Positions 22,668 through 33,778 are shown, numbered from the stretch's first letter. The stretch: DNA of 64,000 nt from Massilia niastensis DSM 21313 (GCF_000382345.1 NZ_KB908090.1:53057-117056), one strand, 5' to 3'. The notes: a model not told the origin generated them from the letters alone. Program-made: numbers and translations.

Positions 22668-24218
22668 ATGAACCTGCTCAAGACCCTCGCCGCCATCTCC
22701 AGCATGACCATGCTGTCCCGCGTCACCGGCCTGCTGCGCGAAAGCCTGTTCGCGCGCGCCTTCGGCGCCTCGGCCTATACCGATGCCTTCATCGTCGCGT
22801 TCCGCCTGCCCAACCTGCTGCGCCGCCTGTTCGCCGAGGGCGCCTTCTCGCAGGCCTTCGTGCCCATCCTGTCCGAATACAAGACCCAGCACGGCGACGC
22901 CGCCACCAAGAGCCTGGTCGACCATGTCGCCACCTCGCTGGTCTGGGCCACCGTGCTCACCAGCCTGGTCGGCATCGTCGGCGCGCCCTTCCTGATCACC
23001 ATGATCGCGGGCGGCCTCGAGCGCGACCAGGGCGCCTTCGACGCCTCGGTCGTCATGACCCGCATGATGTTCCCCTACATCGCCTGCATGTCCTTCGTGG
23101 CCCTGGCCGGCGGCGTGCTCAACACCTGGCGCCAGTTCAAGATCCCGGCCTTCACGCCGGTGCTGCTGAACCTGTCCTTCATCTTCGCCTCGCTGGTGCT
23201 GGTCGAGTTCTTCGAGCAGCCGATCTATGCGATGGCGGTCGCGGTCTGCGTCGGCGGCCTGCTCCAGGTCGCGATCCAGGTCCCGTCCCTGGTCCGCATC
23301 GGCATGCTGCCGCGCATTTCGCTGAATCCCATCTCGGGATTGCGCGACAGCGGCGTGCGCCGCATGCTGAAGAAGATGGGCCCGGCCGTGTTCGCCGTCT
23401 CGGCGGCCCAGATCAGCCTCCTGATCAACACCAGCATCGCCGCCGGCCTGGCGGCCGGCGCCGTCTCGGCCCTGCAGTATGCCGACCGCCTGATGGAATT
23501 CCCGACCGCCATGCTGGGCGTCGCGCTGGGCACCATCCTGCTGCCCAGCCTGTCGAAGGCCAACAACGAAGGCAATGCCGACGAGTACACCGCCCTGCTG
23601 AACTGGGGCATGCGCCTGACCTTCCTGCTGGCCCTGCCGGCCGCGGTCGGCATGGCCACCCTGGCCGAGCCGATGATCGCCGCCCTCTTCCATTACGGGA
23701 AGTTCGACGCCAGGGACATCGCCGGCTCGGCCATGCCGCTGATGGCCTACAGCGCCGGCCTGCTCGGCATCATCATGGTCAAGATCCTGGCGCCGGCCTT
23801 CTATGCGCGCCAGGACGTGCGCACCCCGGTGCGCATCGCCGTCGGGGTGCTGGTGGCCACCCAGCTGATGAACCTGGTCTTCGTGCCGCTGCTGGGCGTG
23901 GCGGGGCTGGCGCTGTCGATCGGCCTGGGCGCCTGCATCAACGCCGTGTTCCTGTATGCCGGGCTGCGCCGGCGCGGCATCTTCACGCCGCAGCCGGGCT
24001 GGCTGGCCTTCTTCTGCAAGCTGCTGGTCGGCGTGGCGGCGCTGGGCGCGGTGTCGTGGTTCGCGCAGGCCCGATTCGACTGGGTGGCGATGCAGGCCAC
24101 CCCGCTGCTGCGCCTGGGCGCCCTGCTGGCCATCATCGTGGTATCGGCCTTCGCCTATTTCGGCGTGCTGGCCGTGCTCGGTTTCCGCCCGCGCGACTTC
24201 AAGCGCCGCGCGGCCTGA
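22668..24218 (+). CDS. murJ: lipid II flippase MurJ (MviN)
   Basis: This 516-residue MOP-superfamily membrane protein moves the peptidoglycan precursor lipid II across the inner membrane. It has about 14 hydrophobic segments and the family opening LLKTLAAISSMTMLSRVTGL, followed by FGASAYTDAFIVAFRLPNLLRRLFAEGAF. It is a single gene, with the secretion operon converging on it 23 bp beyond its stop. The N-terminal Met at 22668 fits the family; no ribosome-binding site is visible. Confidence 0.95.
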   Translation: MNLLKTLAAISSMTMLSRVTGLLRESLFARAFGASAYTDAFIVAFRLPNLLRRLFAEGAFSQAFVPILSEYKTQHGDAATKSLVDHVATSLVWATVLTSLVGIVGAPFLITMIAGGLERDQGAFDASVVMTRMMFPYIACMSFVALAGGVLNTWRQFKIPAFTPVLLNLSFIFASLVLVEFFEQPIYAMAVAVCVGGLLQVAIQVPSLVRIGMLPRISLNPISGLRDSGVRRMLKKMGPAVFAVSAAQISLLINTSIAAGLAAGAVSALQYADRLMEFPTAMLGVALGTILLPSLSKANNEGNADEYTALLNWGMRLTFLLALPAAVGMATLAEPMIAALFHYGKFDARDIAGSAMPLMAYSAGLLGIIMVKILAPAFYARQDVRTPVRIAVGVLVATQLMNLVFVPLLGVAGLALSIGLGACINAVFLYAGLRRRGIFTPQPGWLAFFCKLLVGVAALGAVSWFAQARFDWVAMQATPLLRLGALLAIIVVSAFAYFGVLAVLGFRPRDFKRRAA

Positions 24219-24241
24219 GGCTGCGGCGCCGGGAAAGAGTA

Positions 24242-24955
24242 CTAGCGTCCGAACTGGACGTTCGGCGGCGGCTCGGGCGTTTCTTCCGCCGCTTCCCGGG
24301 CCGGCGGCTCCTGGGGCGCCGGTTCCGATGCCGGCGCTTCCTGCGGTTCCGGCTCCTGGGCGGGCGGCTCCGGTTCCACAGGCGCGCCGGCAGGCGGCGT
24401 GTCGACCGGCGGCGCGGCAGGCGGCTGGGCGCCGTCCGGCGCAGGCGCCGCTGGTTTCGGCGGCCGCGGCGTGTTGACCAGTTCCTGGCTGTTGGCCGTG
24501 AAGCGCCACTCCGATATCTTTTCCTTGTTCTCGAAGTTGCGGAAGCGGCTGTCGAAATTCGCGATCTTCAGCGGTTTCGCCTCCGACAGGCTGTACACCG
24601 CCACCACGCCCTTGTCGCCGCCGCCCAGGTAGACCACGCCCCACTCGGCCTTGCCGGTCATCGGATCAACGAAGATCTTGCGCAGGTGCCGGCGCACGCC
24701 GGGAAAACGCGGGTCCTTCAGCAGTACATCGAGCGTCGGCGGCTGCGGCGGCTGGCCGCGCGGCGTCGCCGCGGCATAGCTCTCCAGCGCGGCGCTGAAG
24801 GCGGCGCCGGTCTCCAGCAGCTCTTCCTCGGCCGCGACGCGCTGCAGGAGCGAGCCGATCTTGAGCGTGGCCGCGCCGACCATCCCGATGATCGCCACGA
24901 GGATGATCAGGCCCAGGTAGGTGAACCCGGCCTGCCTGGCGCGCGCGCCTACCAT
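24242..24955 (-). CDS. minor pseudopilin-like protein with Pro/Glu-rich tail
   Basis: This 237-residue protein, last in the secretion operon, has a short basic leader and a type III signal, GFTYLGLIILVAIIG. The usual glutamate at mature position 5 is replaced by glycine, as in GspK-type tip pseudopilins, which also lack it. A globular part (about residues 35-165) is followed by some 60 residues rich in Pro, Glu and Ala. The start at 24955 overlaps the preceding gene by seven bases. Whether it caps the pseudopilus is inference; the tail is unusual for the family. Confidence 0.75.
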   Translation of the reverse strand: MVGARARQAGFTYLGLIILVAIIGMVGAATLKIGSLLQRVAAEEELLETGAAFSAALESYAAATPRGQPPQPPTLDVLLKDPRFPGVRRHLRKIFVDPMTGKAEWGVVYLGGGDKGVVAVYSLSEAKPLKIANFDSRFRNFENKEKISEWRFTANSQELVNTPRPPKPAAPAPDGAQPPAAPPVDTPPAGAPVEPEPPAQEPEPQEAPASEPAPQEPPAREAAEETPEPPPNVQFGR

Positions 24956-25365
24956 TCGGCGTAGGGGCGCCCGCTGCGGTCGTTGCCGGGCGCGCCGCTG
25001 CGCAGGTCGGCCACGCCGCCCTGGTCGCCGTCCTCGGGCGGCACCACGGTCCAGGTCTCGCGGCTTTCCGTGAGCGGGTCGAGCGGCAGCTCGCGCAGGT
25101 ATTTTTTCTCGACCAGCTGCTCCAGCGTTTCCGGATAGCGCCCGGTGTCGGAACGGAACTGGTCGATCACGGTGCGCGTGTTGCGCAGGTTGTCGGCCAG
25201 GATCGTCTCTTTGGTGCGGTCGATGCTGGGGAAGAAGCGCGGCACCGCCAGCGTCAGCAGCAGCGCGACGATGCCCAGCACGACCAGCAGCTCGATCAGC
25301 GTGAATCCCCGCTTGCGGTCGCGCCTGTGCGCATGCCATGCCAGCCTGTCCATGAAGCTCACCAT
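24949..25365 (-). CDS. type II secretion pseudopilin (GspG/H-like)
   Basis: This 138-residue protein has the prepilin signal KRGFTLIELLVVLGIVALLL, with Glu5 present, and a short soluble domain containing DTGRYPETLEQLVEKKYLRELPLDPLT. That resembles the GspG-like fold but it is shorter and lacks the C-terminal calcium-site sequence of canonical GspG. It overlaps its neighbours on both sides by seven bases. It is likely a minor pseudopilin. No prepilin peptidase gene is in the window to process it. Confidence 0.82.
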   Translation of the reverse strand: MVSFMDRLAWHAHRRDRKRGFTLIELLVVLGIVALLLTLAVPRFFPSIDRTKETILADNLRNTRTVIDQFRSDTGRYPETLEQLVEKKYLRELPLDPLTESRETWTVVPPEDGDQGGVADLRSGAPGNDRSGRPYAEW

Positions 25366-25847
25366 TTGTTGTAGGGCACGCCGTTCAACCCCTCTTTCTC
25401 GGAGGTCGAATAGACGTCGTACACGTCGTCGCCTTCCCTCGGTTCCTCGGGTTCGCTGGCGTAGCTGCGCTTGCCCCAGCTGGCCGCGGGCGCCGCCTCG
25501 GGGTCGTGGTTGAAGGGGTCGCGCGGCAGGCGCCGCAGAAAATAGATCTTCGCCTGCTTCGGGCTGCGCAGGTCGGGCACGCCCTCGACCAGCAGTTCCA
25601 GGCGCGCCGGGTAGCCGGTGGCGCCGGCCGCCCTGGCCACGCGGCCCTCGTCGCTGGCCTTCTTGTAGGCGTCGAGCCCCTGGCGGATCTCGCGCAGCGC
25701 GCGGCGCAGCTCCTGCTCGTCGCGGCGCTGGGTCGTCACCTGGGCCACCGGCACCACCAGGGTGCCGAGCAGCGCCAGGATCGCGAGCGTGACCAGCAGC
25801 TCGATCAGGGTGAACCCGCGGGCAGCGGCGCCAGGCCGGATCTTCAT
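25359..25847 (-). CDS. type II secretion pseudopilin (GspG-like)
   Basis: This 162-residue protein begins with the prepilin signal ARGFTLIELLVTLAILALLG and continues with a long helix and a soluble domain that includes FLRRLPRDPFNHD, similar to the PxDPW region of GspG. The ATG at 25847 overlaps the secretin stop as ATGA. It is one of three pseudopilins after the secretin gene, in addition to the canonical GspG at the head of the operon. Confidence 0.83.
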   Translation of the reverse strand: MKIRPGAAARGFTLIELLVTLAILALLGTLVVPVAQVTTQRRDEQELRRALREIRQGLDAYKKASDEGRVARAAGATGYPARLELLVEGVPDLRSPKQAKIYFLRRLPRDPFNHDPEAAPAASWGKRSYASEPEEPREGDDVYDVYSTSEKEGLNGVPYNKW

Positions 25848-27928
25848 TGCTGGGTCGGCTGGGATTGCGGCTGCGGCTGCGTCGGCGGCGGCGACTCCAC
25901 CGGCGTGATCTGCACCGGAGCGCCGGCCGCCGGGCTGCCTGCCGCCGGCGGCGGGCCGGATTGCGGAGAGCCGCCCTGCGGCGTCATCGGCAGCTGCGAG
26001 GGCGGCACCGAGAGCGGCGCGGCGGGCGCACCCGGCACCGTGGTGGCGCCCGGCTGCGGCGCGGGGGACTGGATGGCGGGCGCGTTCGCCGGCACGGCGC
26101 CCACGGGCACAGGGCGCGCTGCCGGCGCCGCGTTCGGCGACGGCAGCTGGACCGGGGCCCGGGCCACGCTGTCCGGGCGGCGGCGGAAGCTGGCTTCGGT
26201 GCCGGCCCCGAACTCGGAAGCGGTGGCCGCCGGGCGCTGGATGTTGCGCACCAGGCGCGGCGTGATCGACAGCACGATCTCGGTGCGGTCGCTGGAATCG
26301 CGGGTGCTGCCGAACAGGCGGCCGACGATCGGCAGGTCGCCCACGCCCGGCACCTTGCTGCCGCTGGTGCGGTCCTCGTTGCTGATCAGGCCAGCCAGCA
26401 CCTGGTTCTCGCCATCCTTCAGCTGCAGCAGGGTGGTGGCCGAGCGGGTGCCGATGCGGTAGGCGACCGTGCCCGAGCGCGTGGTCTGCGAATCGACCAG
26501 GTTGCTCACCTCGAGCGAGATGCGGATCGCGACCTCGTTGTTCAGGTAGATGGTCGGCTCGACGTTCAGGGTCAGGCCGACGTCCACGTAGTTGACCGAC
26601 TCGGAGGCAAAGCCGCCGATGCCCTGCGAGATCGTGGTGGTGATGTTGGGGACCTTGTCGCCGATGACGACCTTGGCCTTTTCCTTGTTGCGCACGCGGA
26701 TGCGCGGATGGGCCAGGGTGTTCGAGTCGCCGTCGGTCTTGTTGACGTTGAGCTTGGCGCTCAGGTCGCTGACGCCGATCCGGCCGCGGTTCAGGCCGCG
26801 CAGGTCGTCGATGGTCAGCGGCACGCCGTCGGCGAAGGCCAGCGGCGTGAACGACACCGCGGCCGGCCAGCTGATGCCCAGGTCCATGATCCGGCTGCGC
26901 TTGATCTCCAGCACCTCGACGTCGAGCATCACTTCCGGCTCCGGCAGGTCCTGCAGCGCCACCAGCTGGGTCGCGATGCGGACCGCTTCCGGGTTGTCGC
27001 GCAGGATCACCAGGTTCAGCTTCTCGTCCACCACCACGTCGCGCGACTTGAGGATGGTCTTGAAGGTGTTGGCGATGCTCTTCGCCTCGGCGTTGGCCAG
27101 GTAGAAGGTCTTGACCGTCATCTCCTGGTATTCCTTCAGCTTGGCCGCCACGTTCGGGTAGATCAGGATGGTGTTGCCGTCCATGACCTGGCGCTCGAGC
27201 TGGTTGGTCATCAGGAGGTAGTACACCGCCGCCTCGACCGTGCTGTTCTTCAGGAAGATCGAGGTGCGCTGGTCGGCCTTGACGTCCTTGTCGAAGATGA
27301 AGTTCAGGCCCGAGTGGCGCGAGATGATCTCGAACACCTGCTTGAGCGGGGCTTCGCGGAATTCGAGGCTGATCGGCTTGCGGAAGGCCGCGTTCAGGGC
27401 CGCTTCGGCGCCCGGGGTCTCGGCCGCCTTCTCGTTCACTTCCAGCAGCAGCTTGCGCGCCGGCTCGTGGGACGGGCGCTCGGTCAGCAGCGCGCCCAGC
27501 TTCTGGCGCGCGGCGTCGAAGTCGTTCTTGTCGAGCGCGGCGCGGGCCGCGTCGATCGCCGCCGTGTGGCGGCGGTCGGCCTCGACCTGGCGCAGGCCGG
27601 CGCGCGCGCGGTCGTTGCCCGGATCGACCGCCAGCGCACGGCGGTAGTCCTGGTTCGCCAGCTCGGGCTGGCCGTCGGCCAGCGCGCGGTCGGCCTGCTC
27701 CACCAGGCGCGCCACCGCGGTGTCGCGCGCGCGCAGCCAGGCCGTCTTGTAGAGCGGATTGCCGGGATCGGCCGCCACCGCTTCCTGGTACTTGGCCAGG
27801 CCGGCCGCGACCTGGTCCTGGGCGACCAGCGCATTGCCTTCCTGGTAGGCGCGCTGCGCCGCGCAGCCCGTGAGCAGCAGCGCCAGCATGCCGGCGGCGA
27901 CCCCGTGAATCCCGGAACGAACCATCAC
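25844..27928 (-). CDS. lipoprotein secretin (GspD/PilQ-like) with TPR domain
   Basis: This protein of about 694 residues should form the outer-membrane ring of the secretion machine. It has a lipoprotein signal (LLLTGC), TPR-like repeats (residues 25-165), an STN/N0-type domain (about 190-260), an N1-like repeat and the secretin domain (about 320-545, with VPGVGDLPIVGRLFG). A Pro/Gln/Ala-rich tail of about 130 residues ends it. TPRs fused to a secretin are not typical of GspD but occur in MSHA-type MshL-like proteins. The start is either GTG at 27928 or ATG at 27925; both overlap the upstream stop. Confidence 0.9.
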   Translation of the reverse strand: MMVRSGIHGVAAGMLALLLTGCAAQRAYQEGNALVAQDQVAAGLAKYQEAVAADPGNPLYKTAWLRARDTAVARLVEQADRALADGQPELANQDYRRALAVDPGNDRARAGLRQVEADRRHTAAIDAARAALDKNDFDAARQKLGALLTERPSHEPARKLLLEVNEKAAETPGAEAALNAAFRKPISLEFREAPLKQVFEIISRHSGLNFIFDKDVKADQRTSIFLKNSTVEAAVYYLLMTNQLERQVMDGNTILIYPNVAAKLKEYQEMTVKTFYLANAEAKSIANTFKTILKSRDVVVDEKLNLVILRDNPEAVRIATQLVALQDLPEPEVMLDVEVLEIKRSRIMDLGISWPAAVSFTPLAFADGVPLTIDDLRGLNRGRIGVSDLSAKLNVNKTDGDSNTLAHPRIRVRNKEKAKVVIGDKVPNITTTISQGIGGFASESVNYVDVGLTLNVEPTIYLNNEVAIRISLEVSNLVDSQTTRSGTVAYRIGTRSATTLLQLKDGENQVLAGLISNEDRTSGSKVPGVGDLPIVGRLFGSTRDSSDRTEIVLSITPRLVRNIQRPAATASEFGAGTEASFRRRPDSVARAPVQLPSPNAAPAARPVPVGAVPANAPAIQSPAPQPGATTVPGAPAAPLSVPPSQLPMTPQGGSPQSGPPPAAGSPAAGAPVQITPVESPPPTQPQPQSQPTQQ

Positions 27929-28467
27929 TCGAATACTCCAATATTAAGCTGCTGAACCTGGTTCAGCGGCAGGTAGGTCAGGGTCAGGACCGGCGGCTTG
28001 ATCGCGTCCACCCGGTAGCTTCCGTCGATCACCGCCTGGTCGCGCACCAGGTAGGCGCGGTCGCCGCGCGCCAGGTACACCTCCCAGTTGCCGTCCTGCA
28101 GCGACTTGCCGATATAGGTGAACGGCAGCGGCGGCGCGGAAGGCGGCGGCGGCGGCGGCGGAGGCGCCGGCGGCGGTGGCGGCGGGGTCCAGTCCTGGCG
28201 CCCGAACAGCGGGTTGTCGCCGGCGCCGAAACGGTCCTCGCCCGAGCCGATCAGGGTCTCGCGCGGCACCAGGCGCTGGACCGCAGGGCCGTCCTTGCCC
28301 GCGTCCTTGCCGGCGGCGCGCGGCGCGGGTGTCGCCGGCGCGCCCGGCGCCGGGGCGGCGCGCTCCACCGCTTCGGCCACCCCGGCCTCGGGCGCGCTGT
28401 CGCCGAACACGAGCAGCCCGGCGGCGGCCAGCAGGGCCGCGCCCATGGCGATGTGGCGCGGCTTCAT
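27925..28467 (-). CDS. PilP/GspC-like inner-membrane linker protein
   Basis: This 180-residue protein has an N-terminal membrane helix (residues 7-22), a low-complexity Ala/Pro region including a run of prolines near residues 93-108, and a small C-terminal beta domain (LPFTYIGKSLQDGNWEVYLARGDRAYLV). The last part resembles the homology region of GspC/PilP, which links the inner-membrane platform to the secretin. GGAGGA is present before the ATG at 28467, which overlaps the upstream stop as ATGA. The assignment rests on fold-like features and position. Confidence 0.68.
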   Translation of the reverse strand: MKPRHIAMGAALLAAAGLLVFGDSAPEAGVAEAVERAAPAPGAPATPAPRAAGKDAGKDGPAVQRLVPRETLIGSGEDRFGAGDNPLFGRQDWTPPPPPPAPPPPPPPPSAPPLPFTYIGKSLQDGNWEVYLARGDRAYLVRDQAVIDGSYRVDAIKPPVLTLTYLPLNQVQQLNIGVFE

Positions 28468-29042
28468 GGCTGTCCTCCGGCCGGCGCGGCATCGCTGCGG
28501 GGCGACAGGTACAGGGTCAGGCGCAGGCGCGCCTCGACGTTGGCGTCGCCGATGGTGTCGCGCCGGAAGCTGACGTCGTCCAGCGAGGCATGCGGCAGCG
28601 CGCGCAGGATGTCGAGCGCGAACTGCCAGATCGCTGCAAAGCCGCCCTTGACCGGCAAATTCGCCTGGTAGGCAAACACCTTCGCATTGCGGTCGTAGCT
28701 GCTGCGGTACTCGCCCTGCTGCAGGGCCAGGCCATTCTTCGCGGCCAGCGCGAACACGTCCTTCAGCTGGCGCTCGACCCTGGCGCGCTCGCCCAGCGCG
28801 GCGTAGAAGTCGGCCAGGTTCTGGTCGCTGTCCGGCGGCGGCGGCGCCGGCGGCGCGGCGGGCAGCGGCGCGCGCGCCGCGCGGCGCGCCTCTTCGTACT
28901 CCAGGGCCAGCCGCTCGCGCGCCGGCAGCAGCCAGGCCTGGGTGAAGGCGCCGGCGGCGACCAGGACCAGCGCGCCGGCCGCCAGCGGGTTCACGCGGCC
29001 CAGCGCCAGCCGCGCCCGCAACAGGAAGGAAGACGGCTTCAT
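28464..29042 (-). CDS. PilO/GspM-like inner-membrane platform protein
   Basis: This 192-residue bitopic protein has one transmembrane helix (about residues 18-38), a helical stretch and a C-terminal ferredoxin-like part (VFAYQANLPVKGGFAAIWQFALDIL). Size, topology and order (third after the ATPase) match PilO. The start at 29042 overlaps the preceding stop. No catalytic function is expected. Confidence 0.65.
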   Translation of the reverse strand: MKPSSFLLRARLALGRVNPLAAGALVLVAAGAFTQAWLLPARERLALEYEEARRAARAPLPAAPPAPPPPDSDQNLADFYAALGERARVERQLKDVFALAAKNGLALQQGEYRSSYDRNAKVFAYQANLPVKGGFAAIWQFALDILRALPHASLDDVSFRRDTIGDANVEARLRLTLYLSPRSDAAPAGGQP

Positions 29043-29584
29043 TGGCCACCCCACTGGGCGCTGACCTGGAAGCGCAGCGGCCGGTTCGGATCCTGCTCCA
29101 CCACTTCGTGACGGGTCAGGACCACGCTGCTGAACCAGTCCTGGGCCTGCATCCGGGCGACGTAGGCGAACATGTCGTCGCTGGTGCGCGCCTCGGCGCT
29201 GATGCGCAGGGTGCGGCGCTTCGCGTCCGGCTCCAGCGCCAGCAGCGCCACCGAGGCCGGGGTGGCGTCGCGCACCGCTTCGGCCAGGTCGCGCCACGGC
29301 AGGTTGAGCTGCATGACGATGTCGTTGACGGCGTTCGCCTGCGCCTCCGGCACCGGCGGGCGGCGCACGGCGACCCGTGTCGGCGCGGGCGCGGCCACGC
29401 GCGCGGCCAGCGCGGCGCGCAGGGCCTCGACCTCGCGCTGCTGCTCGAGGTAGTGCATGCCCTGGAACACCGCCGGCACGCAGACACCGGCAGCGGCGAG
29501 CCACAGGCCCAGGAGCCGCGGCGGGGTCATGAACAGGGTGCGGCGCAGGCTGCGCGGCGCGAAATCGATGCGGGTGCGCCTCAT
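29039..29584 (-). CDS. PilN-like assembly protein
   Basis: This 181-residue protein has a short cytoplasmic stretch (MRRTRIDFAP), one transmembrane helix (about residues 24-42), a coiled-coil-like segment and a ferredoxin-like periplasmic domain. This is the layout of PilN or the C-terminal half of GspL. It overlaps both neighbours by four bases. With the preceding gene it would make a split GspL, as in type IV pilus systems. Confidence 0.7.
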   Translation of the reverse strand: MRRTRIDFAPRSLRRTLFMTPPRLLGLWLAAAGVCVPAVFQGMHYLEQQREVEALRAALAARVAAPAPTRVAVRRPPVPEAQANAVNDIVMQLNLPWRDLAEAVRDATPASVALLALEPDAKRRTLRISAEARTSDDMFAYVARMQAQDWFSSVVLTRHEVVEQDPNRPLRFQVSAQWGGQ

Positions 29585-30382
29585 GCCGCGCCCCCGGTGC
29601 GGGCCAAGCGCGCCAGCGGCGACCAGCCGTCATCCGCCCCGGCTTCGAGCAGCGAGCAGGCGAACTTCAGGCGGCCGGCGCTGCTGCCCCAGTGGGCTGG
29701 CGCCGCGCCGCACAATTGCAGGCGCTCCGGCCGCCCTACCCCGACCCGCAGCGCCTCGCGCGCCACGTGCGCCTCGAGCCAGTCGCGGTCGGCGCCGTCG
29801 GGAATCACGGCGGTGCGCACCGCCGCCAGGCCAGGTCCCTCATAGGCCGCGAGCGACAGCACGCCCGCGTGCACCAGGCCGAACCAGGCGCCGGGACGGC
29901 GCTCGCGGCGCCATTCGTTCAGGGCGGCGACGAAGTGCGGCACGACCTCGACCAGGTGGAAGCGGTGTTCGCGCGCGGCCTCCTCCAGCAGCGCGAGCAG
30001 CGGTACGGGCGCGGCGGCGGCCAGGAAGGGATGGGCCGCATCCCAGTCGGCGCTGATGCGCCAGTCGGCGGCCGAGGCGCCGAACAGGTGCTGGAAGCGC
30101 AGCGCGGCGGCGGCCTCGAGGTCGCCCGGACGGGTGGCGCCGGGCGGCGGCGGCACCTGCCACAGGCGCACCAGGTCGTCGGCCAGGACCACGGTCACCG
30201 GCCAGCCGCCCGGGGACAGTTGCGCGAACAGGCCGCGCAGGCCATTCGCCATGCCTTCGGGCTGGAGCGGGTCGAGGGGCTGCTCGCCGAGCGCCAGCGG
30301 GACGCCGCCGAACAGGCGGCTGGTCTTGACCAGGGCCAGTCCGTTGGCCGCCAGGCCGATCCGCAGGGCTTGTCCAGGGCGC

Positions 30383-30390
<8 letters not shown>
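29581..30390 (-). CDS. PilM/GspL-like actin-fold cytoplasmic protein
   Basis: This 269-residue soluble protein shows features of the actin-like cytoplasmic part of GspL or PilM: a N-terminal LRIGLAANGLALVK strand pair and a later GLVHAGVLSLAAYEG segment. It has no membrane helix. In type II systems this domain recruits the GspE ATPase. Here it is encoded directly after gspE (eight-base overlap) and before a separate PilN-like protein. Similarity is remote, so the call leans on context. Confidence 0.6.
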
Positions 30391-32100
<1,710 letters not shown>

Positions 32101-32104
<4 letters not shown>

Positions 32105-33288
32105 GACATGTCTCCGGCAAGGTCAAAGATCGGCATATACAGCAGCACCACGATGGCGCCCACCACCAGGCCGATGGCCGCCATCAGGAGCGGTTCGAAG
32201 GTGCGGGTGAAGCGGTCGATCCAGCGCCCGATCTCGCCGTCGTAGAACGCGGCCGACTGGGTCAGCATGGGGCCCATCTCGCCGGTGCGCTCGCCCACGC
32301 GCAGCATGCGCAGCGAGATCGGCGTGGTCAGGCCGTTGGCCTCGAAGGCGTTCGACAGCGGCTGGCCCGATTCGATCGCGGCGCGCGCCGCGCCCAGGTT
32401 CCTGCCGACGCTGCCGGACACCATCGGCTGCACGGTCTCGATCGCGTTGACGATGGTGATCCCGCCCTCGGTCAGCATGCCCAGCGTCAGGTACAGGCGC
32501 GACAGTTCATAGATGCGGGCGCGCTCGCCGATGCCGGGCAGGCGGCCCAGCAGGCGCGCCATGCCGCCATTCGCCAGCAGCCGGCGCACCCCGATCCAGG
32601 CGGCGGCCGCCAGCAGCAGCGCGCCGATGCCGATCGCGCTGCCATGGCCGGCGGCGAACTGGCCCCAGTCGAGCAGCAGCTGCGACATCCACGGCAGGTT
32701 GCGGCCGGCGCCGTGGTAGACCTCGGCGAACTTGGGCACCACGTAGCCGATCAGGAAGGCGCTCACGCCGCCGCCCACCATCAGGAGGATCACGGGATAG
32801 ATCGAGGCGCTGACGATCTTGGCGCGCACGGTGTCGATGCGCTGCTGGTAATCGATGTAGCGCGCCAGCGCGCGCGGCAGGTCGCTGGTGCCTTCGGCGG
32901 CGCGCACGATGCCGACGTACAGCGGCGGGAACAGGTCGGGCTGGGCCGCCAGCACGGCGGAGAAGCGCTTGCCTTCGCGCAGGCCGCCCAGCAGGCGTTC
33001 GAGCACGGCGCGCGCGGCCGGATTGCTTTCCTTTTCGAGCAGCGCTTCCAGGCCTTCGACGATGCCCAGGCCGGCGTTCAGGAGGGCCAGCAGTTCCTGG
33101 CTGAACAGCACCAGCGAGAGCTTGCCGGCGCGCCGGCGCGCCAGGCGCGCGCCGCGGGCCGGCTCGACGGCGCTGACGAACAGGCCGCGCGCCTCGACCT
33201 GGCGGCGCGCGTCGAGCGCGTCGGCAGCGTCGACGACCACGCTGGAAATCGACATGTCGGGCGCAAGGGTGCGGACGGCGAACTGCAT
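32101..33288 (-). CDS. gspF: type II secretion inner-membrane protein GspF
   Basis: This 395-residue polytopic protein has two GspF domains (about 60-185 and 265-385) and three hydrophobic segments near 160-185, 215-240 and 365-390. Family landmarks are FSQELLALLNAGL, LREGKRFSAVLAAQPDLFPPLY and RVGERTGEMGPML. It forms the platform that GspE acts on. It follows gspG after a 40-bp gap, the only non-overlapping junction in the operon. Confidence 0.94.
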
Positions 33289-33328
33289 GAGGCGTGCCCG
33301 GCTGGGTCAGGAGGCTGCGAACGCGGGC

Positions 33329-33778
33329 TTATTGCGAGGAGATGTCGGCATTGTCGCCGCTGCCGCCCGGCTGGCCGTCCTTGCCCAGCGAGACGATCTC
33401 GTACTCGCCCTTGCTGCCGGGCGAACGGTACTGGTAGACGTTGCCCCAGGGATCCTGCGGCACGCCCTTCTTCAGGTAGGGACCGTTCCACTTGGCGCCG
33501 GCGCTCGGCGGCGCGGTCATCAGGGCGCCCAGGCCTTCCTCGGCGCTCGGGTACTTGCCGACGTCCAGGCGGTAGGTGTCGAGCGACTTGTCGAAGGCTT
33601 CGATCTGGGCCTTCGCCACGGTGACTTCGGACTTGCCCAGCTGGGAGAAATACTTCGGTCCGACGTAGGCCGCCAGCAGGCCGATGATCACGATCACCAC
33701 CAGCAGCTCGAGCAGCGTGAACCCGGAATGAGGTGCGCGTGCTCGCACAGCGGGGCCCTGTTTTTGCATCAGATACAT
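33329..33778 (-). CDS. gspG: major pseudopilin GspG
   Basis: This 149-residue protein begins with a prepilin leader and HSGFTLLELLVVIVIIGLLA, which includes Glu5. It has the GspG core (VGKYPSAEEGLGALM, PQDPWGNVYQY) and the C-terminal calcium-site stretch GSGDNADISSQ, so it is the canonical major pseudopilin. The ATG at 33778 has AGGAG eight bases upstream. It is first in the 11-gene operon, which faces an AT-rich divergent region. Confidence 0.92.
   Translation of the reverse strand: MYLMQKQGPAVRARAPHSGFTLLELLVVIVIIGLLAAYVGPKYFSQLGKSEVTVAKAQIEAFDKSLDTYRLDVGKYPSAEEGLGALMTAPPSAGAKWNGPYLKKGVPQDPWGNVYQYRSPGSKGEYEIVSLGKDGQPGGSGDNADISSQ

Noticed and set aside
28118..28573. Gly-rich plus-strand frame as a secreted structural protein
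   Set aside because: The glycine run is the complement of the proline stretch in the PilP-like protein on the minus strand.
24242..29049. Long fused frames spanning two or more secretion genes
   Set aside because: They join the out-of-frame part of one gene to the true part of the next; the individual starts with ATGA overlaps give proteins of normal size with pilin or membrane signals.
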